DNA of 38,001 bases from Dysgonamonadaceae bacterium (GTDB taxonomy: Bacteria; Bacteroidota; Bacteroidia; Bacteroidales; Dysgonomonadaceae): positions 1-38,001 of the forward strand of contig JAISUH010000012.1 of NCBI GenBank assembly GCA_031272205.1, written 5' to 3'. A model generated the notes under the pieces. That model ran no database searches and was not told where the DNA came from. It saw only the letters and a program-made list of their open reading frames with translations. A program made the translations under genes and the position numbers. The stretch's first letter is position 1. Each line of letters starts with the position of its first letter. This document shows positions 16,579-24,277 of this stretch, in pieces.

Positions 16579-17445
16579 ATGAAATGGATCAATCGAAACG
16601 ATAGCGAAACCAACTATGAAGACCGTCGCGGACGCGGGGTAAAACGCGGAATAACAATGGGTGGCGGAGGAATTCTCGTTGTGCTTGTTTTATCGTTGTT
16701 GCTGGGCAAAAACCCCATGCAGATGCTCGAATTGGTAGGGGGATTAACGGAACAAAGCGTCGAAACCGTCGATGAATCGCAAGCAAAAGAAAACGAAGAT
16801 TTAAAAGATTTTACCCTCGGCGTGTTCAATAGTGCGAACGACGTGTGGTCTGAAATTTTCAGAAACCGGCTCGAAAAAAATTACAAAGCTCCCGTTTTGG
16901 TTACATTTACCGGCCAAACCCAATCGGGATGCGGCGCAGCCTCTTCGTCAAGCGGACCGTTTTATTGTCCCGCCGACGAAAAAGTATATATCGATTTGGC
17001 GTTTTTTTATGAATTGGCGAATCGGTTTAAAGCCCCCGGCGATTTGGCAATGGCTTATGTTACCGCCCACGAAGTAGGACACCACATACAGAAACAGTTG
17101 GGGATCCTCGACCAAGTGCAACAGCTGCGTTCGAGGTTAAGCGAAGCCCAATACAACAAAATGAACGTAAAGTTGGAACTTCAAGCCGATTTTTTTGCCG
17201 GTCTATGGGCCTATCATGCTCAAAAGATGAACATCATCGAATTGGAACAAGGCGATTTGGAGTCCGCCATCAAAGCCGCCCAAGCCATTGGCGACGATAC
17301 CCTGCAAAAAGAGGCGCAAGGCTACGCCGTCCCCGATTCGTTCACACACGGAACTTCGGCGCAGCGCATGTATTGGTTCAACAAAGGATTTCAAACGGGA
17401 GATTACAGTCAGGGCGATACGTTCAACGACCCAAGTTTGAATTGA
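16579..17445 (+). CDS. YpfJ-type neutral zinc metallopeptidase
   Basis: 288 residues from the ATG at 16579; an upstream TTG frame extension falls within the promoter and was discarded. The N-terminus is charged (MKWINRNDSETNYEDRRG), followed by a Gly-rich membrane anchor at about 22-42. The zinc site is HEVGHH (His164, Glu165, His168). The family motifs GCGAASSSSGPFYCPADEKVYID and LQADFFAGLWA, the latter likely carrying the third ligand, are both present. Members are membrane-anchored peptidases of unknown substrate. It opens an operon with folK (12 nt later) and cutC. Confidence 0.88.
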   Translation: MKWINRNDSETNYEDRRGRGVKRGITMGGGGILVVLVLSLLLGKNPMQMLELVGGLTEQSVETVDESQAKENEDLKDFTLGVFNSANDVWSEIFRNRLEKNYKAPVLVTFTGQTQSGCGAASSSSGPFYCPADEKVYIDLAFFYELANRFKAPGDLAMAYVTAHEVGHHIQKQLGILDQVQQLRSRLSEAQYNKMNVKLELQADFFAGLWAYHAQKMNIIELEQGDLESAIKAAQAIGDDTLQKEAQGYAVPDSFTHGTSAQRMYWFNKGFQTGDYSQGDTFNDPSLN

Positions 17446-17457
17446 TTTCCAATCCTT

Positions 17458-17829
17458 ATGCACCATATTTTACTGAGTATCGGCTCCAATACATACGCCA
17501 AAAGAAATACCGACAAGGCAAAACGGCAAATCGAAACGGTTTTCCCGGACATCCGGTTCTCGGAGAGCTGCACAAGCAAAGCTTACGGTAAAAAATACAA
17601 ACGTCCGTTTTTGAATTTGTTAGCCGCTTTTGAATCGGACAAATCGGCACAGGAAATCTGCAAACGGGTTAAACAAATTGAATCGGAAATGGGACGAAAA
17701 CCCGAAGATAAGGAAAAAGGCCGCGTTGTGATCGACATCGATCTTATCCGATACGACGACAACATATTGAAACAAAGCGATTTCGAAAGAAGTTATGTTC
17801 AGGATTTACTGAAATTCTTCTCCGAATAA
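17458..17829 (+). CDS. folK: Short HPPK (6-hydroxymethyldihydropterin pyrophosphokinase)
   Basis: 123 residues, shorter than the usual 150-165. HPPK transfers pyrophosphate from ATP to 6-hydroxymethyl-7,8-dihydropterin in folate synthesis. Present are the opening ILLSIGSN, FLNLLAAFE (cf. FLNAAV), IESEMGR and the Mg2+-binding pair in VVIDIDLIRYDD (consensus RTLDLDLLLY). The usual GPR before the metal motif is replaced by KGR. The C-terminus stops soon after DFERSYVQDLL, where longer enzymes carry a PHP motif with a conserved His; that His is not seen. It could be a minimal HPPK or a paralogue. It lies between the zinc peptidase and cutC with gaps of 12 and 26 nt. Confidence 0.72.
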   Translation: MHHILLSIGSNTYAKRNTDKAKRQIETVFPDIRFSESCTSKAYGKKYKRPFLNLLAAFESDKSAQEICKRVKQIESEMGRKPEDKEKGRVVIDIDLIRYDDNILKQSDFERSYVQDLLKFFSE

Positions 17830-17855
17830 GCAAATGCAACCTTATTTGTTGATAA

Positions 17856-18623
17856 ATGAATCTCGATTATTACAAACTCGAAATCTGCGCCAATTCTGTG
17901 GCCAGTTGCGTGGAAGCGCAAAAAGGGGGCGCGTACCGCGTGGAACTTTGCGCGGCAATCCCCGAAGGCGGAACCACGCCGTCGTATGGAGAGATAGCGC
18001 TGGCACGCGAACTGTTGCACATCAAACTGCAGGTGATTATACGCCCGCGCGGCGGCGATTTCCTTTATTCGCCCATCGAACACAAAGCCATGTTGAAAGA
18101 CATTGAGATAGCCCGCAAGCTGGGAGCAGACGGCATTGTTATCGGCTGCCTCACGCCGAAAGGCGATGTGGACACCCTGCGAACCCGCGAATTGACGGAT
18201 GCCGCCGAAGGGTTGAGCATTACATTCCACCGCGCTTTCGATATGACGCGGAACGCCCACGACAGCCTCGAACAAATTATTTCGCTGGGCTGCAAGCGGG
18301 TTCTCACATCGGGACAACAACCAAAAGCCGAACAGGGCATCCCATTATTGAAAGAATTGGTCCGGCAAGCCGGCAATCGCATAGTCGTTATGCCGGGGAG
18401 TGGAATCAACGAAACAAATATCGAAAAAATAGCAACGGAAACCGGAGCGCAAGAATTTCATATCTCGGCTCGTTCGCCCTATAAAAGCCGCATGGAATAT
18501 CGAAATCCGGCTGTTTCGATGGGGGGCGCGAACATTCGCATCGACGAATACGAACAACTGCTTACCGACGCGGAAAAAGTGAAGAAAACACTGGAAAAAC
18601 TGACGGCATTGAATCGCAAATAG
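17856..18623 (+). CDS. cutC: CutC family protein
   Basis: 255 residues, full length for CutC, a cytoplasmic TIM-barrel family first linked to copper tolerance; its real biochemical role is still unclear. Family stretches are LEICANSVASCVEAQKGGA, RVELCAAIPEGGTTPSYG, IRPRGGDFLYS, DGIVIGCLTPKGDVD, TFHRAFDMT, VLTSGQQPKAEQGI and VMPGSGINE. It is the last gene of the zinc peptidase-folK-cutC run and is followed by a gap with a new promoter. Confidence 0.92.
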   Translation: MNLDYYKLEICANSVASCVEAQKGGAYRVELCAAIPEGGTTPSYGEIALARELLHIKLQVIIRPRGGDFLYSPIEHKAMLKDIEIARKLGADGIVIGCLTPKGDVDTLRTRELTDAAEGLSITFHRAFDMTRNAHDSLEQIISLGCKRVLTSGQQPKAEQGIPLLKELVRQAGNRIVVMPGSGINETNIEKIATETGAQEFHISARSPYKSRMEYRNPAVSMGGANIRIDEYEQLLTDAEKVKKTLEKLTALNRK

Positions 18624-18692
18624 AAACATTCGTCCGAAAAACTCAACAAACAAAAAAGAAAAAGGCGCTAATATATAATATATTGAGTACAT

Positions 18693-18723
18693 TTTGAATT
18701 ATCGCTAAAAAGTGATACCTTTG
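18693..18723 (+). promoter_or_regulatory. Promoter of the GH20 hexosaminidase gene
   Basis: TTTG (18693-18696), 19 nt, then TACCTTTG (18716-18723) is a perfect Bacteroidota promoter. The leader to the ATG at 18820 is about 90 nt and AT-rich, with no Shine-Dalgarno sequence. Confidence 0.78.
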
Positions 18724-18819
18724 CAATGTCCGCTTTTATGTTCGGCATGAAACGATTCCGACAAATTTAACGATACATTTTGCTCAAATATTTTCTCACT
18801 CAATTAAGCAATTTTTGAT

Positions 18820-21153
18820 ATGAACCACTCCAACCGTACATTTCTCTCTCTTGCCCTTGCCGCAACGCTTTTCGCTTGCGACAGCAATCCTAAGGAAGCC
18901 GCACCGGCCAATTACAACGTGATTCCCCTACCCTCGGAAATCCATTACGAGGACGGCGTTGCATTCAAATTATCGTCGTCCACCAAAATTGTAATTCCCG
19001 AAGGAAACGAAAACATGAAACGGAATGCCCAATTCCTTGCGGAATATTTGGAAACGATAACCGGAGTCAAACCCGCGCTTACCACGGCTACATCCGATAA
19101 AGACGCTATCGTTCTCGCTCTCGACTCAAACCATCCATCCAATCCCGAAGCTTATCGGCTGAAGATTGATCAAAATTTCATCGAGATCAGTGGCGCAAGC
19201 GAAGCCGGCGTCTTCTACGGGATACAAACCCTGCGAAAAGCCACCCCTGTCGTCGATGGCAACGCATATTATCCTCCTGTAACCATCGAAGACTCCCCCC
19301 GATTCGCCTATCGCGGGTCTATGCTCGATGTGGCACGCCATTTCCAACCCGCCGATTTCGTCAAAAAATACATCGACCTGCTCGCCTTGCACAACATCAA
19401 CCGCTTCCATTGGCATCTGACCGACGACCAAGGCTGGCATATCGAGATAAAGAAATATCCCAAGCTGACCGAAATCGGCTCCGTGCGCAGCGAAACCGTT
19501 ATCGGTAAAAACACCGGCGAATATGACGGCAAACCGCACGGCGGATTTTATACGCAGGACGAAATCCGTAACATCGTGGCGTACGCCCAAGAACGTTACA
19601 TCACTGTCGTTCCCGAAATCGACCTTCCCGGACACATGCTCGCCGCATTGACGGCGTATCCGCAACTCGGTTGTACGGGCGGCCCGTATGAAGTGGGAAA
19701 AACATGGGGCGTTTTCCCCGATGTGCTTTGTCCGGGCAACGACAGCACGTTTGCATTTCTCGAAGACATACTGACGGAGGTCATGGATTTGTTTCCGTCG
19801 GAATACATCCATATTGGGGGCGACGAGTGCCCCAAAGTTCGTTGGGAGAACTGTCCCAAGTGTCAGGCTCGCATCAGGGAACTCGGATTGAAAGGCGATG
19901 CCAAACACAGCAAAGAACATTATTTGCAGAGTTATGTAACGGAGCGCATCGAAAAATTCCTGAACAGTTACGGACGAAAAATGATCGGATGGGATGAGAT
20001 TCTCGAAGGCAAACTTGCTCCCAATGCTACAGTCATGTCCTGGCGCGGGATGGAAGGCGGAATAGAGGCCGCCCAATTGGGACACGACGTTATTATGACG
20101 CCCACATCCTATTGCTATTTCGATTATTACCAAACGACAGACACCGGCAACGAACCCCTCGCTATCGGCGGCTATCTGCCTTTGGAAAAGGTGTATAGCT
20201 TTGAGCCGGTTCCCGAAATACTTACAGCCGAACAAAAAAAGCACATTATCGGCGCACAAGCCAACCTTTGGACAGAATACATCTCCACTCCCGAACACGT
20301 GGAATACATGCTTATCCCCCGCCTTGCGGCCATGTGTGAAGTGCAATGGACGGCTCCCGAAAAGAAAAATTACGCCGATTTCCTGACCCGCCTGCCTCAT
20401 CTGACTGATTTGTATAATAAATTGGGCTACAATTACGCCAAACATATTTTAGACATCAAAGCCGATTTGGCAACCGATTTTCATACAAATTCGCTCGACG
20501 TAACGCTTTCAACCATCGACAATGCTCCCATTTATTATACATTGGACGGCTCGGTGCCCACGAAAAACGCCATCCACTACGACGGAAAATTCAACGTAAA
20601 GAATGATGCTGATATAAAAGCGGTGGCCATCCGCGACGGCGACAGAAACAGCCGCGTTTTTGAGGAAAAAGTGTCCGTCAGCAAATCCAGTTTCAAACCC
20701 ATCGAACTGCGAGCCAATCCCGCCTCGAAATACACCTTTAAAGGCGCCGAGACACTCGTGGACGGGCTACTGGGAAATAATGCGAATTTCCAGACGGGAA
20801 AATGGCTCGGTTTTCAACAAAACGACCTTATAGCAGACATCGATTTGCTGGAACCCACCACCGTGTCAAACGCCGAAATACATTGTTGTGTGGTTACGGG
20901 CGACTGGATTTTCGATGCCGGTGAAATAAGCATCGCGTCATCCGACGACGGCAAAAATTTCTCGCCGGTGCAAACTGTAATCATTCCCGAAGAACAAACC
21001 AATCGGAGCGAAATCGTGAAACACAACATCACCTTTGAGCCCGCAACAGCACGCTATTTCCGCATCACGGTAAAACCGGCCGTCATTCCGCAATGGCACG
21101 ATGCAAAAGGTTCAAAAGCTTTTGTGTTTGTAGATGAAATTGCGTTGAATTGA
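18820..21153 (+). CDS. GH20 beta-N-acetylhexosaminidase lipoprotein
   Basis: 777 residues. A lipobox (TLFAC, Cys near 20) indicates a lipoprotein. An N-terminal GH20b domain (about 35-150) precedes the GH20 barrel (about 155-510). Catalytic Asp335-Glu336 are in HIGGDECPK, the typical substrate-assisted pair. RYRG-like FAYRGSMLDVARHF and HWHLTDDQGWHIEIKKYP are further family marks. A chitobiase-type C-terminal module (about 545-615, PIYYTLDGSVPT) and a discoidin/F5-8C-like beta-sandwich (about 640-777) follow and may bind sugar. It releases terminal GlcNAc or GalNAc from host or dietary glycans, or from chitin or peptidoglycan fragments. It has its own promoter and terminator, so it stands alone. 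Confidence 0.93.
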   Translation: MNHSNRTFLSLALAATLFACDSNPKEAAPANYNVIPLPSEIHYEDGVAFKLSSSTKIVIPEGNENMKRNAQFLAEYLETITGVKPALTTATSDKDAIVLALDSNHPSNPEAYRLKIDQNFIEISGASEAGVFYGIQTLRKATPVVDGNAYYPPVTIEDSPRFAYRGSMLDVARHFQPADFVKKYIDLLALHNINRFHWHLTDDQGWHIEIKKYPKLTEIGSVRSETVIGKNTGEYDGKPHGGFYTQDEIRNIVAYAQERYITVVPEIDLPGHMLAALTAYPQLGCTGGPYEVGKTWGVFPDVLCPGNDSTFAFLEDILTEVMDLFPSEYIHIGGDECPKVRWENCPKCQARIRELGLKGDAKHSKEHYLQSYVTERIEKFLNSYGRKMIGWDEILEGKLAPNATVMSWRGMEGGIEAAQLGHDVIMTPTSYCYFDYYQTTDTGNEPLAIGGYLPLEKVYSFEPVPEILTAEQKKHIIGAQANLWTEYISTPEHVEYMLIPRLAAMCEVQWTAPEKKNYADFLTRLPHLTDLYNKLGYNYAKHILDIKADLATDFHTNSLDVTLSTIDNAPIYYTLDGSVPTKNAIHYDGKFNVKNDADIKAVAIRDGDRNSRVFEEKVSVSKSSFKPIELRANPASKYTFKGAETLVDGLLGNNANFQTGKWLGFQQNDLIADIDLLEPTTVSNAEIHCCVVTGDWIFDAGEISIASSDDGKNFSPVQTVIIPEEQTNRSEIVKHNITFEPATARYFRITVKPAVIPQWHDAKGSKAFVFVDEIALN

Positions 21154-21187
21154 CGAAAAAGAGATGATTAAACTCCGGCGTATGCAC

Positions 21188-21233
21188 GAAAATTAAAAGG
21201 TTGTCTCAAAACAGAGACAACCTTTTAATTTTC
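21188..21233. terminator. Bidirectional rho-independent terminator
   Basis: A perfect 20-bp stem with a 6-nt loop: GAAAATTAAAAGGTTGTCTC pairs with its exact complement at 21214-21233. Its A/T-rich outer arms give a U-tract on either strand. It separates the GH20 gene from the convergent lipoprotein gene and can end both transcripts. Confidence 0.88.
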
Positions 21234-21249
21234 AATTGTTTAATAAAAA

Positions 21250-21663
21250 TCACTGTACTTTCACGCCCAAAACATTGGACAATGTGGACGCAGAAGCGTT
21301 TGTGCCGATGAATGACGCCAAAGTGCCCAAGGTGCTGCCCTGACTTGTAACGGCCGTAGTTACAGCCTCTTGCGGGAGGGAAAATTTTGACGAAACCAAA
21401 CTGGTCAGCAGGTTGGTGTTGGTGGCGCTACCACCCAAAATCGACGACAAGGTGGTTGCGGCAGTTGCGTTGCTCAACGAACTCGAAAGCGACGTCCCCG
21501 TTCCCAATGAACCGATAAGATATTGCACGAGAAGATTTTGAACAACCGACGAAACTGCGCTCGTAGTTGAACTTGTAGCGGCTGTACTGCCTATTGAAGA
21601 ACAACCGCTGAATGACAATGACAATGTCAAACCTAAAAATAATGCTACAAATACTTTTTTCAT
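21250..21663 (-). CDS. Ser/Thr-rich small lipoprotein, unknown function
   Basis: 137 residues. A signal peptide with lipobox (LSFSGC, Cys near 21) is followed by a low-complexity body very rich in Ser, Thr, Ala, Leu and Gly. It includes blocks such as TAATSSTTSAVSSVVQNLL, then repeats of the type SSILGG and TLSNVLGV. No known domain is recognised. The amphipathic Leu/Val spacing suggests helices rather than a disordered linker. It is convergent with GH20 and shares its terminator; 116 nt separate it from the cyclase gene upstream on the same strand, with a weak TAACTTTA -7-like element. Confidence 0.72.
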   Translation of the reverse strand: MKKVFVALFLGLTLSLSFSGCSSIGSTAATSSTTSAVSSVVQNLLVQYLIGSLGTGTSLSSSLSNATAATTLSSILGGSATNTNLLTSLVSSKFSLPQEAVTTAVTSQGSTLGTLASFIGTNASASTLSNVLGVKVQ

Positions 21664-21779
21664 ACTGTTTTGGAATTTAAATGATGATTTAAAAACACGT
21701 AAAGTTATACTTTTTAATTGGTATGGAAATGCAGGAAAATATTAAAAAACGCCCCTGCAAACACTAAAAAATAAAAAAA

Positions 21780-22430
21780 CTAATCCAATACAGCCACAGC
21801 GCGTATGGGCGATCCGTCGCGTCCTTTAAGTTTTAACGGCAAAGCATAAAATGTAAATTCTTCGTTTTCCGGTAATTCGCACATATTTGCCAAACCTTCC
21901 ACTATCAGCACACCCGCACCAAGCATTTTCACATGTACATACTTCCAATCTTCGCCGTTGGGAGTAGGCATATCCATCCCCACCAAGCCGATTTTTTTCT
22001 CGACAAACCAATCGGCCAATTCTTTTGTAACGAAAGGAAAATCGGAAAAAAACGCAGGTTGTGGAAATTCATTCTCCCAGCCCGTCTGCAATAAAACAGA
22101 ACAGCCTGCGTCAATGTATTTCTCGTAAGGTTTCAAATCGGCAATTTCGATGGCTTCCTGCGGTTTTTTGTAGGTCAAATTCGCTTTTACGGCACGTACA
22201 ATACAGCGTTCAAGAGCCACTTCATCAATACATTCGCCGTTTTTGAAAAAATGACGCGGCGCATCGATATGCGTTCCCTGATGTGTGGACATAACCACTC
22301 GCGAAAGATTATAGCCCAATGTATCGAGCGAACAATGCCATGATATGGAGAGTTTCGGATCCATCGGCATTGTCGGATCTCCATCCTGCATCGGAGCGCT
22401 AAGGTCAACGATCTTCTTTTTTTTCATCAT
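21780..22430 (-). CDS. Cyclase-family metal-dependent hydrolase (kynurenine formamidase-like)
   Basis: 216 residues. It carries the cyclase-family metal motif HQGTHIDAPRH (His50, His54, Asp56, His60), as in bacterial kynurenine formamidase KynB, isatin hydrolase and polyketide-cyclase-like proteins. The opening IVDLSAPMQDGDPTMP is also typical. Members hydrolyse or lactonise small amides and carboxylates using Zn or Mn. No other tryptophan-degradation gene is near, so formamidase activity is not implied. Two adjacent ATG codons start the gene; a good Shine-Dalgarno (AGGAGG) lies 4 nt before the first and 7 nt before the second (22427), favouring the second. It is last in a four-gene leftward operon. 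Confidence 0.87.
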   Translation of the reverse strand: MMKKKKIVDLSAPMQDGDPTMPMDPKLSISWHCSLDTLGYNLSRVVMSTHQGTHIDAPRHFFKNGECIDEVALERCIVRAVKANLTYKKPQEAIEIADLKPYEKYIDAGCSVLLQTGWENEFPQPAFFSDFPFVTKELADWFVEKKIGLVGMDMPTPNGEDWKYVHVKMLGAGVLIVEGLANMCELPENEEFTFYALPLKLKGRDGSPIRAVAVLD

Positions 22431-22431
22431 A

Positions 22432-22440
22432 TTCCCTCCT
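22432..22440 (-). promoter_or_regulatory. Strong Shine-Dalgarno before the cyclase gene
   Basis: The minus strand reads AGGAGGGAAT directly before ATGATG. Such a full anti-16S match is rare among the genes of this window, which mostly have A-rich leaders without one. It supports the start at 22427 and may mark a gene acquired from an SD-using lineage. Confidence 0.6.
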
Positions 22441-22486
22441 TTTTAAGATTAATTTTTCTTATAAACACCACATTTTTTGATATTTA

Positions 22487-23287
22487 CTACTTGCTTCCCG
22501 CAAAATTGGCGGTTTTACCCAAACCTTCGGGACCCATAGCCAAATAGCCGGAATCTGCAGCAAGATCATGCCCTGTTATCACCGAGGCATCGTCGCTCAA
22601 CAAAAAGGCAACAACCGCGGCAATCTGTTCCGGTTCCTGCAATTTTTGCAACAGATGGTATTCGTCCCATGCCTGCGGAACACTGTCGCGAGTGCCCTTC
22701 GGTGTTGCTTTTGCCACCTCGTCTGTCCAAACCCATGCGGGGCTTACGCAATTAACGCGGATGAATGGCGCTAAATCCATTGCGGCACAACGAGTTAATT
22801 GCTTAACCGCTCCTTTAGCCGCATTATATGTCCATCGGAAAGGTTGTGCAATATGTCCCGAAATACTCGAAATATTGACGACGGCGCCTTCGGTAACTCT
22901 TCGGTCGGTCGCAAACTCGGCTATCATACGGGCGTAAGCTGCCGGTCCGGCCATAAAAGCGTGCTGCCAATCTTCGTATGTAGCGTCAATGGCTTTTGCG
23001 GTAAACGGAAACGCATTGTTCACCAAAAAATCCAATTTGCCAAACAGTTCCCTCGCTTTTGCAACGAGTATTTTAGGAGTATCTCTGTTTTCCATGTCGC
23101 AAACAATGAATTGTACATTGTCTCCATATTGTTCCCTGAATTCTGCAAGCGCAGTTTGTCCTGTCTGTTCGTTACGACCGCAAAACAAGACTTTCACTCC
23201 TTCTTCAAGCAGACGCGCTACAGTCGCCTTACCTATTCCTCTCGAACCGCCCGTAACTATGGCGGATTTTCCTGTTAGTCCTTTCAT
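22487..23287 (-). CDS. SDR family NAD(P)-dependent oxidoreductase
   Basis: 266 residues, classical short-chain dehydrogenase. The nucleotide motif is TGGSRGIG (residues 12-19), and an Arg after the second strand (FCGRNE) points to NADP(H). NNA follows as VNNAFP, Ser in NISSISG and the catalytic Tyr154-x3-Lys158 (YNAAK). The C-terminus extends beyond the usual core with a MGPEGLGKTANF tail. The reaction is reversible oxidation of an alcohol to a ketone on an unknown substrate. It lies 24 nt after the hydroxyacid dehydrogenase gene and 56 nt before the cyclase, all leftward. Confidence 0.9.
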   Translation of the reverse strand: MKGLTGKSAIVTGGSRGIGKATVARLLEEGVKVLFCGRNEQTGQTALAEFREQYGDNVQFIVCDMENRDTPKILVAKARELFGKLDFLVNNAFPFTAKAIDATYEDWQHAFMAGPAAYARMIAEFATDRRVTEGAVVNISSISGHIAQPFRWTYNAAKGAVKQLTRCAAMDLAPFIRVNCVSPAWVWTDEVAKATPKGTRDSVPQAWDEYHLLQKLQEPEQIAAVVAFLLSDDASVITGHDLAADSGYLAMGPEGLGKTANFAGSK

Positions 23288-23311
23288 CGTATTTTCTTTT
23301 AGTTAAAAACT

Positions 23312-24277
23312 TTATTTTAAAATTTCGGGGTTAAACACATTTCTCGGTATCCTACCGGCCAATACTTCGGCTGCATTTTCAACGGGGCGCGTTTTGAGTT
23401 CGCGAAGCGATTCTTCGGAATAATAGCCGGCATGAGGCGTGAGGATTACGTTATCGAGCGAGCAAAGCGGATGTTCTTTGGGCAGCGGCTCTGTTTCAAA
23501 CACATCAAGAGCCGCTCCGCGAATCCTGCCTTTTTTCAATGCGGCAATGAGCGCCTCGGTATCCACCACAGCGCCTCGGGCTGTGTTTACAAGCACGGCT
23601 CCGGGTTTCATTTTTGCCAAGGTTTCAGCATTAATCAGATGACGAGTGGCAGGCATCAGCGGAACGTGAACCGATACCACATCGCTTTCGGAAAGCACTT
23701 CATCGAGTGTTTTCACCGGAATACCATCGGCAGTTGTTGTTCCGGGCTTCAGGGCAACATCAGTGCCAACAACCTGATAACCAACGCCTCTCGCTTTCAA
23801 AGCGGTTGCGCGGGCTATGCGCCCCAGACTGATTACGCCAAAAACACGTTTTGTGATTCGTTGCAGAGGTTTAACAGCGTTCAAACTGTAATCGCCGCTA
23901 CGAATAGCATTATCAAGACGGACAATGCCTCTGTCGAGCGCTAACGCCAAGGCAAGGGCATGGTCGGAAACCTCTTCCCAGCAATAATCCGGTACATTGC
24001 TGACAATGATTCCCCGCTCAGTACAAGCGGCAACGTCAATATTATCTACGCCCACGCCAAATTCACTTACCGCTTTTATCTTCGTACAAGATTCTAAAAC
24101 TTTGCGTGTTACAGGAGCATATTGCGTAACGATGGCATCAGCGTCTTTTGCCACCGAAATCACATCGTCTTCGGTTTTGCACTGTTTGGGTTTGTCAATT
24201 TCAATACCGTATATCCGCGCAACTTCCTTTTCGAGAGACAAATCACCCAAATTACTGTCTGTGATTATAATTTTCAT
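23312..24277 (-). CDS. D-2-hydroxyacid dehydrogenase (C-terminal-binding-protein type)
   Basis: 321 residues of the D-isomer 2-hydroxyacid dehydrogenase family, which reduces 2-keto acids with NAD(P)H. Catalytic residues are in place: Arg in NTARGAVVDTEALI, Glu in DVFETEPLP, and His in LTPHAGYYSEES. The dinucleotide loop is unusual, SLGRIA (150-155) where relatives have GxGxxG. The fold and rest are normal, so it may still be active with altered cofactor binding. Its ATG overlaps the stop of the upstream lyase gene by 4 nt (ATGA), showing translational coupling, and the SDR gene follows after 24 nt. Confidence 0.88.
   Translation of the reverse strand: MKIIITDSNLGDLSLEKEVARIYGIEIDKPKQCKTEDDVISVAKDADAIVTQYAPVTRKVLESCTKIKAVSEFGVGVDNIDVAACTERGIIVSNVPDYCWEEVSDHALALALALDRGIVRLDNAIRSGDYSLNAVKPLQRITKRVFGVISLGRIARATALKARGVGYQVVGTDVALKPGTTTADGIPVKTLDEVLSESDVVSVHVPLMPATRHLINAETLAKMKPGAVLVNTARGAVVDTEALIAALKKGRIRGAALDVFETEPLPKEHPLCSLDNVILTPHAGYYSEESLRELKTRPVENAAEVLAGRIPRNVFNPEILK

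Noticed and set aside
19126-20445. Long minus-strand open frame (439 codons) inside the GH20 gene
   Set aside because: It is antisense to a well-supported GH20 catalytic domain and has no recognisable motif; it is a frame shadow caused by codon bias.
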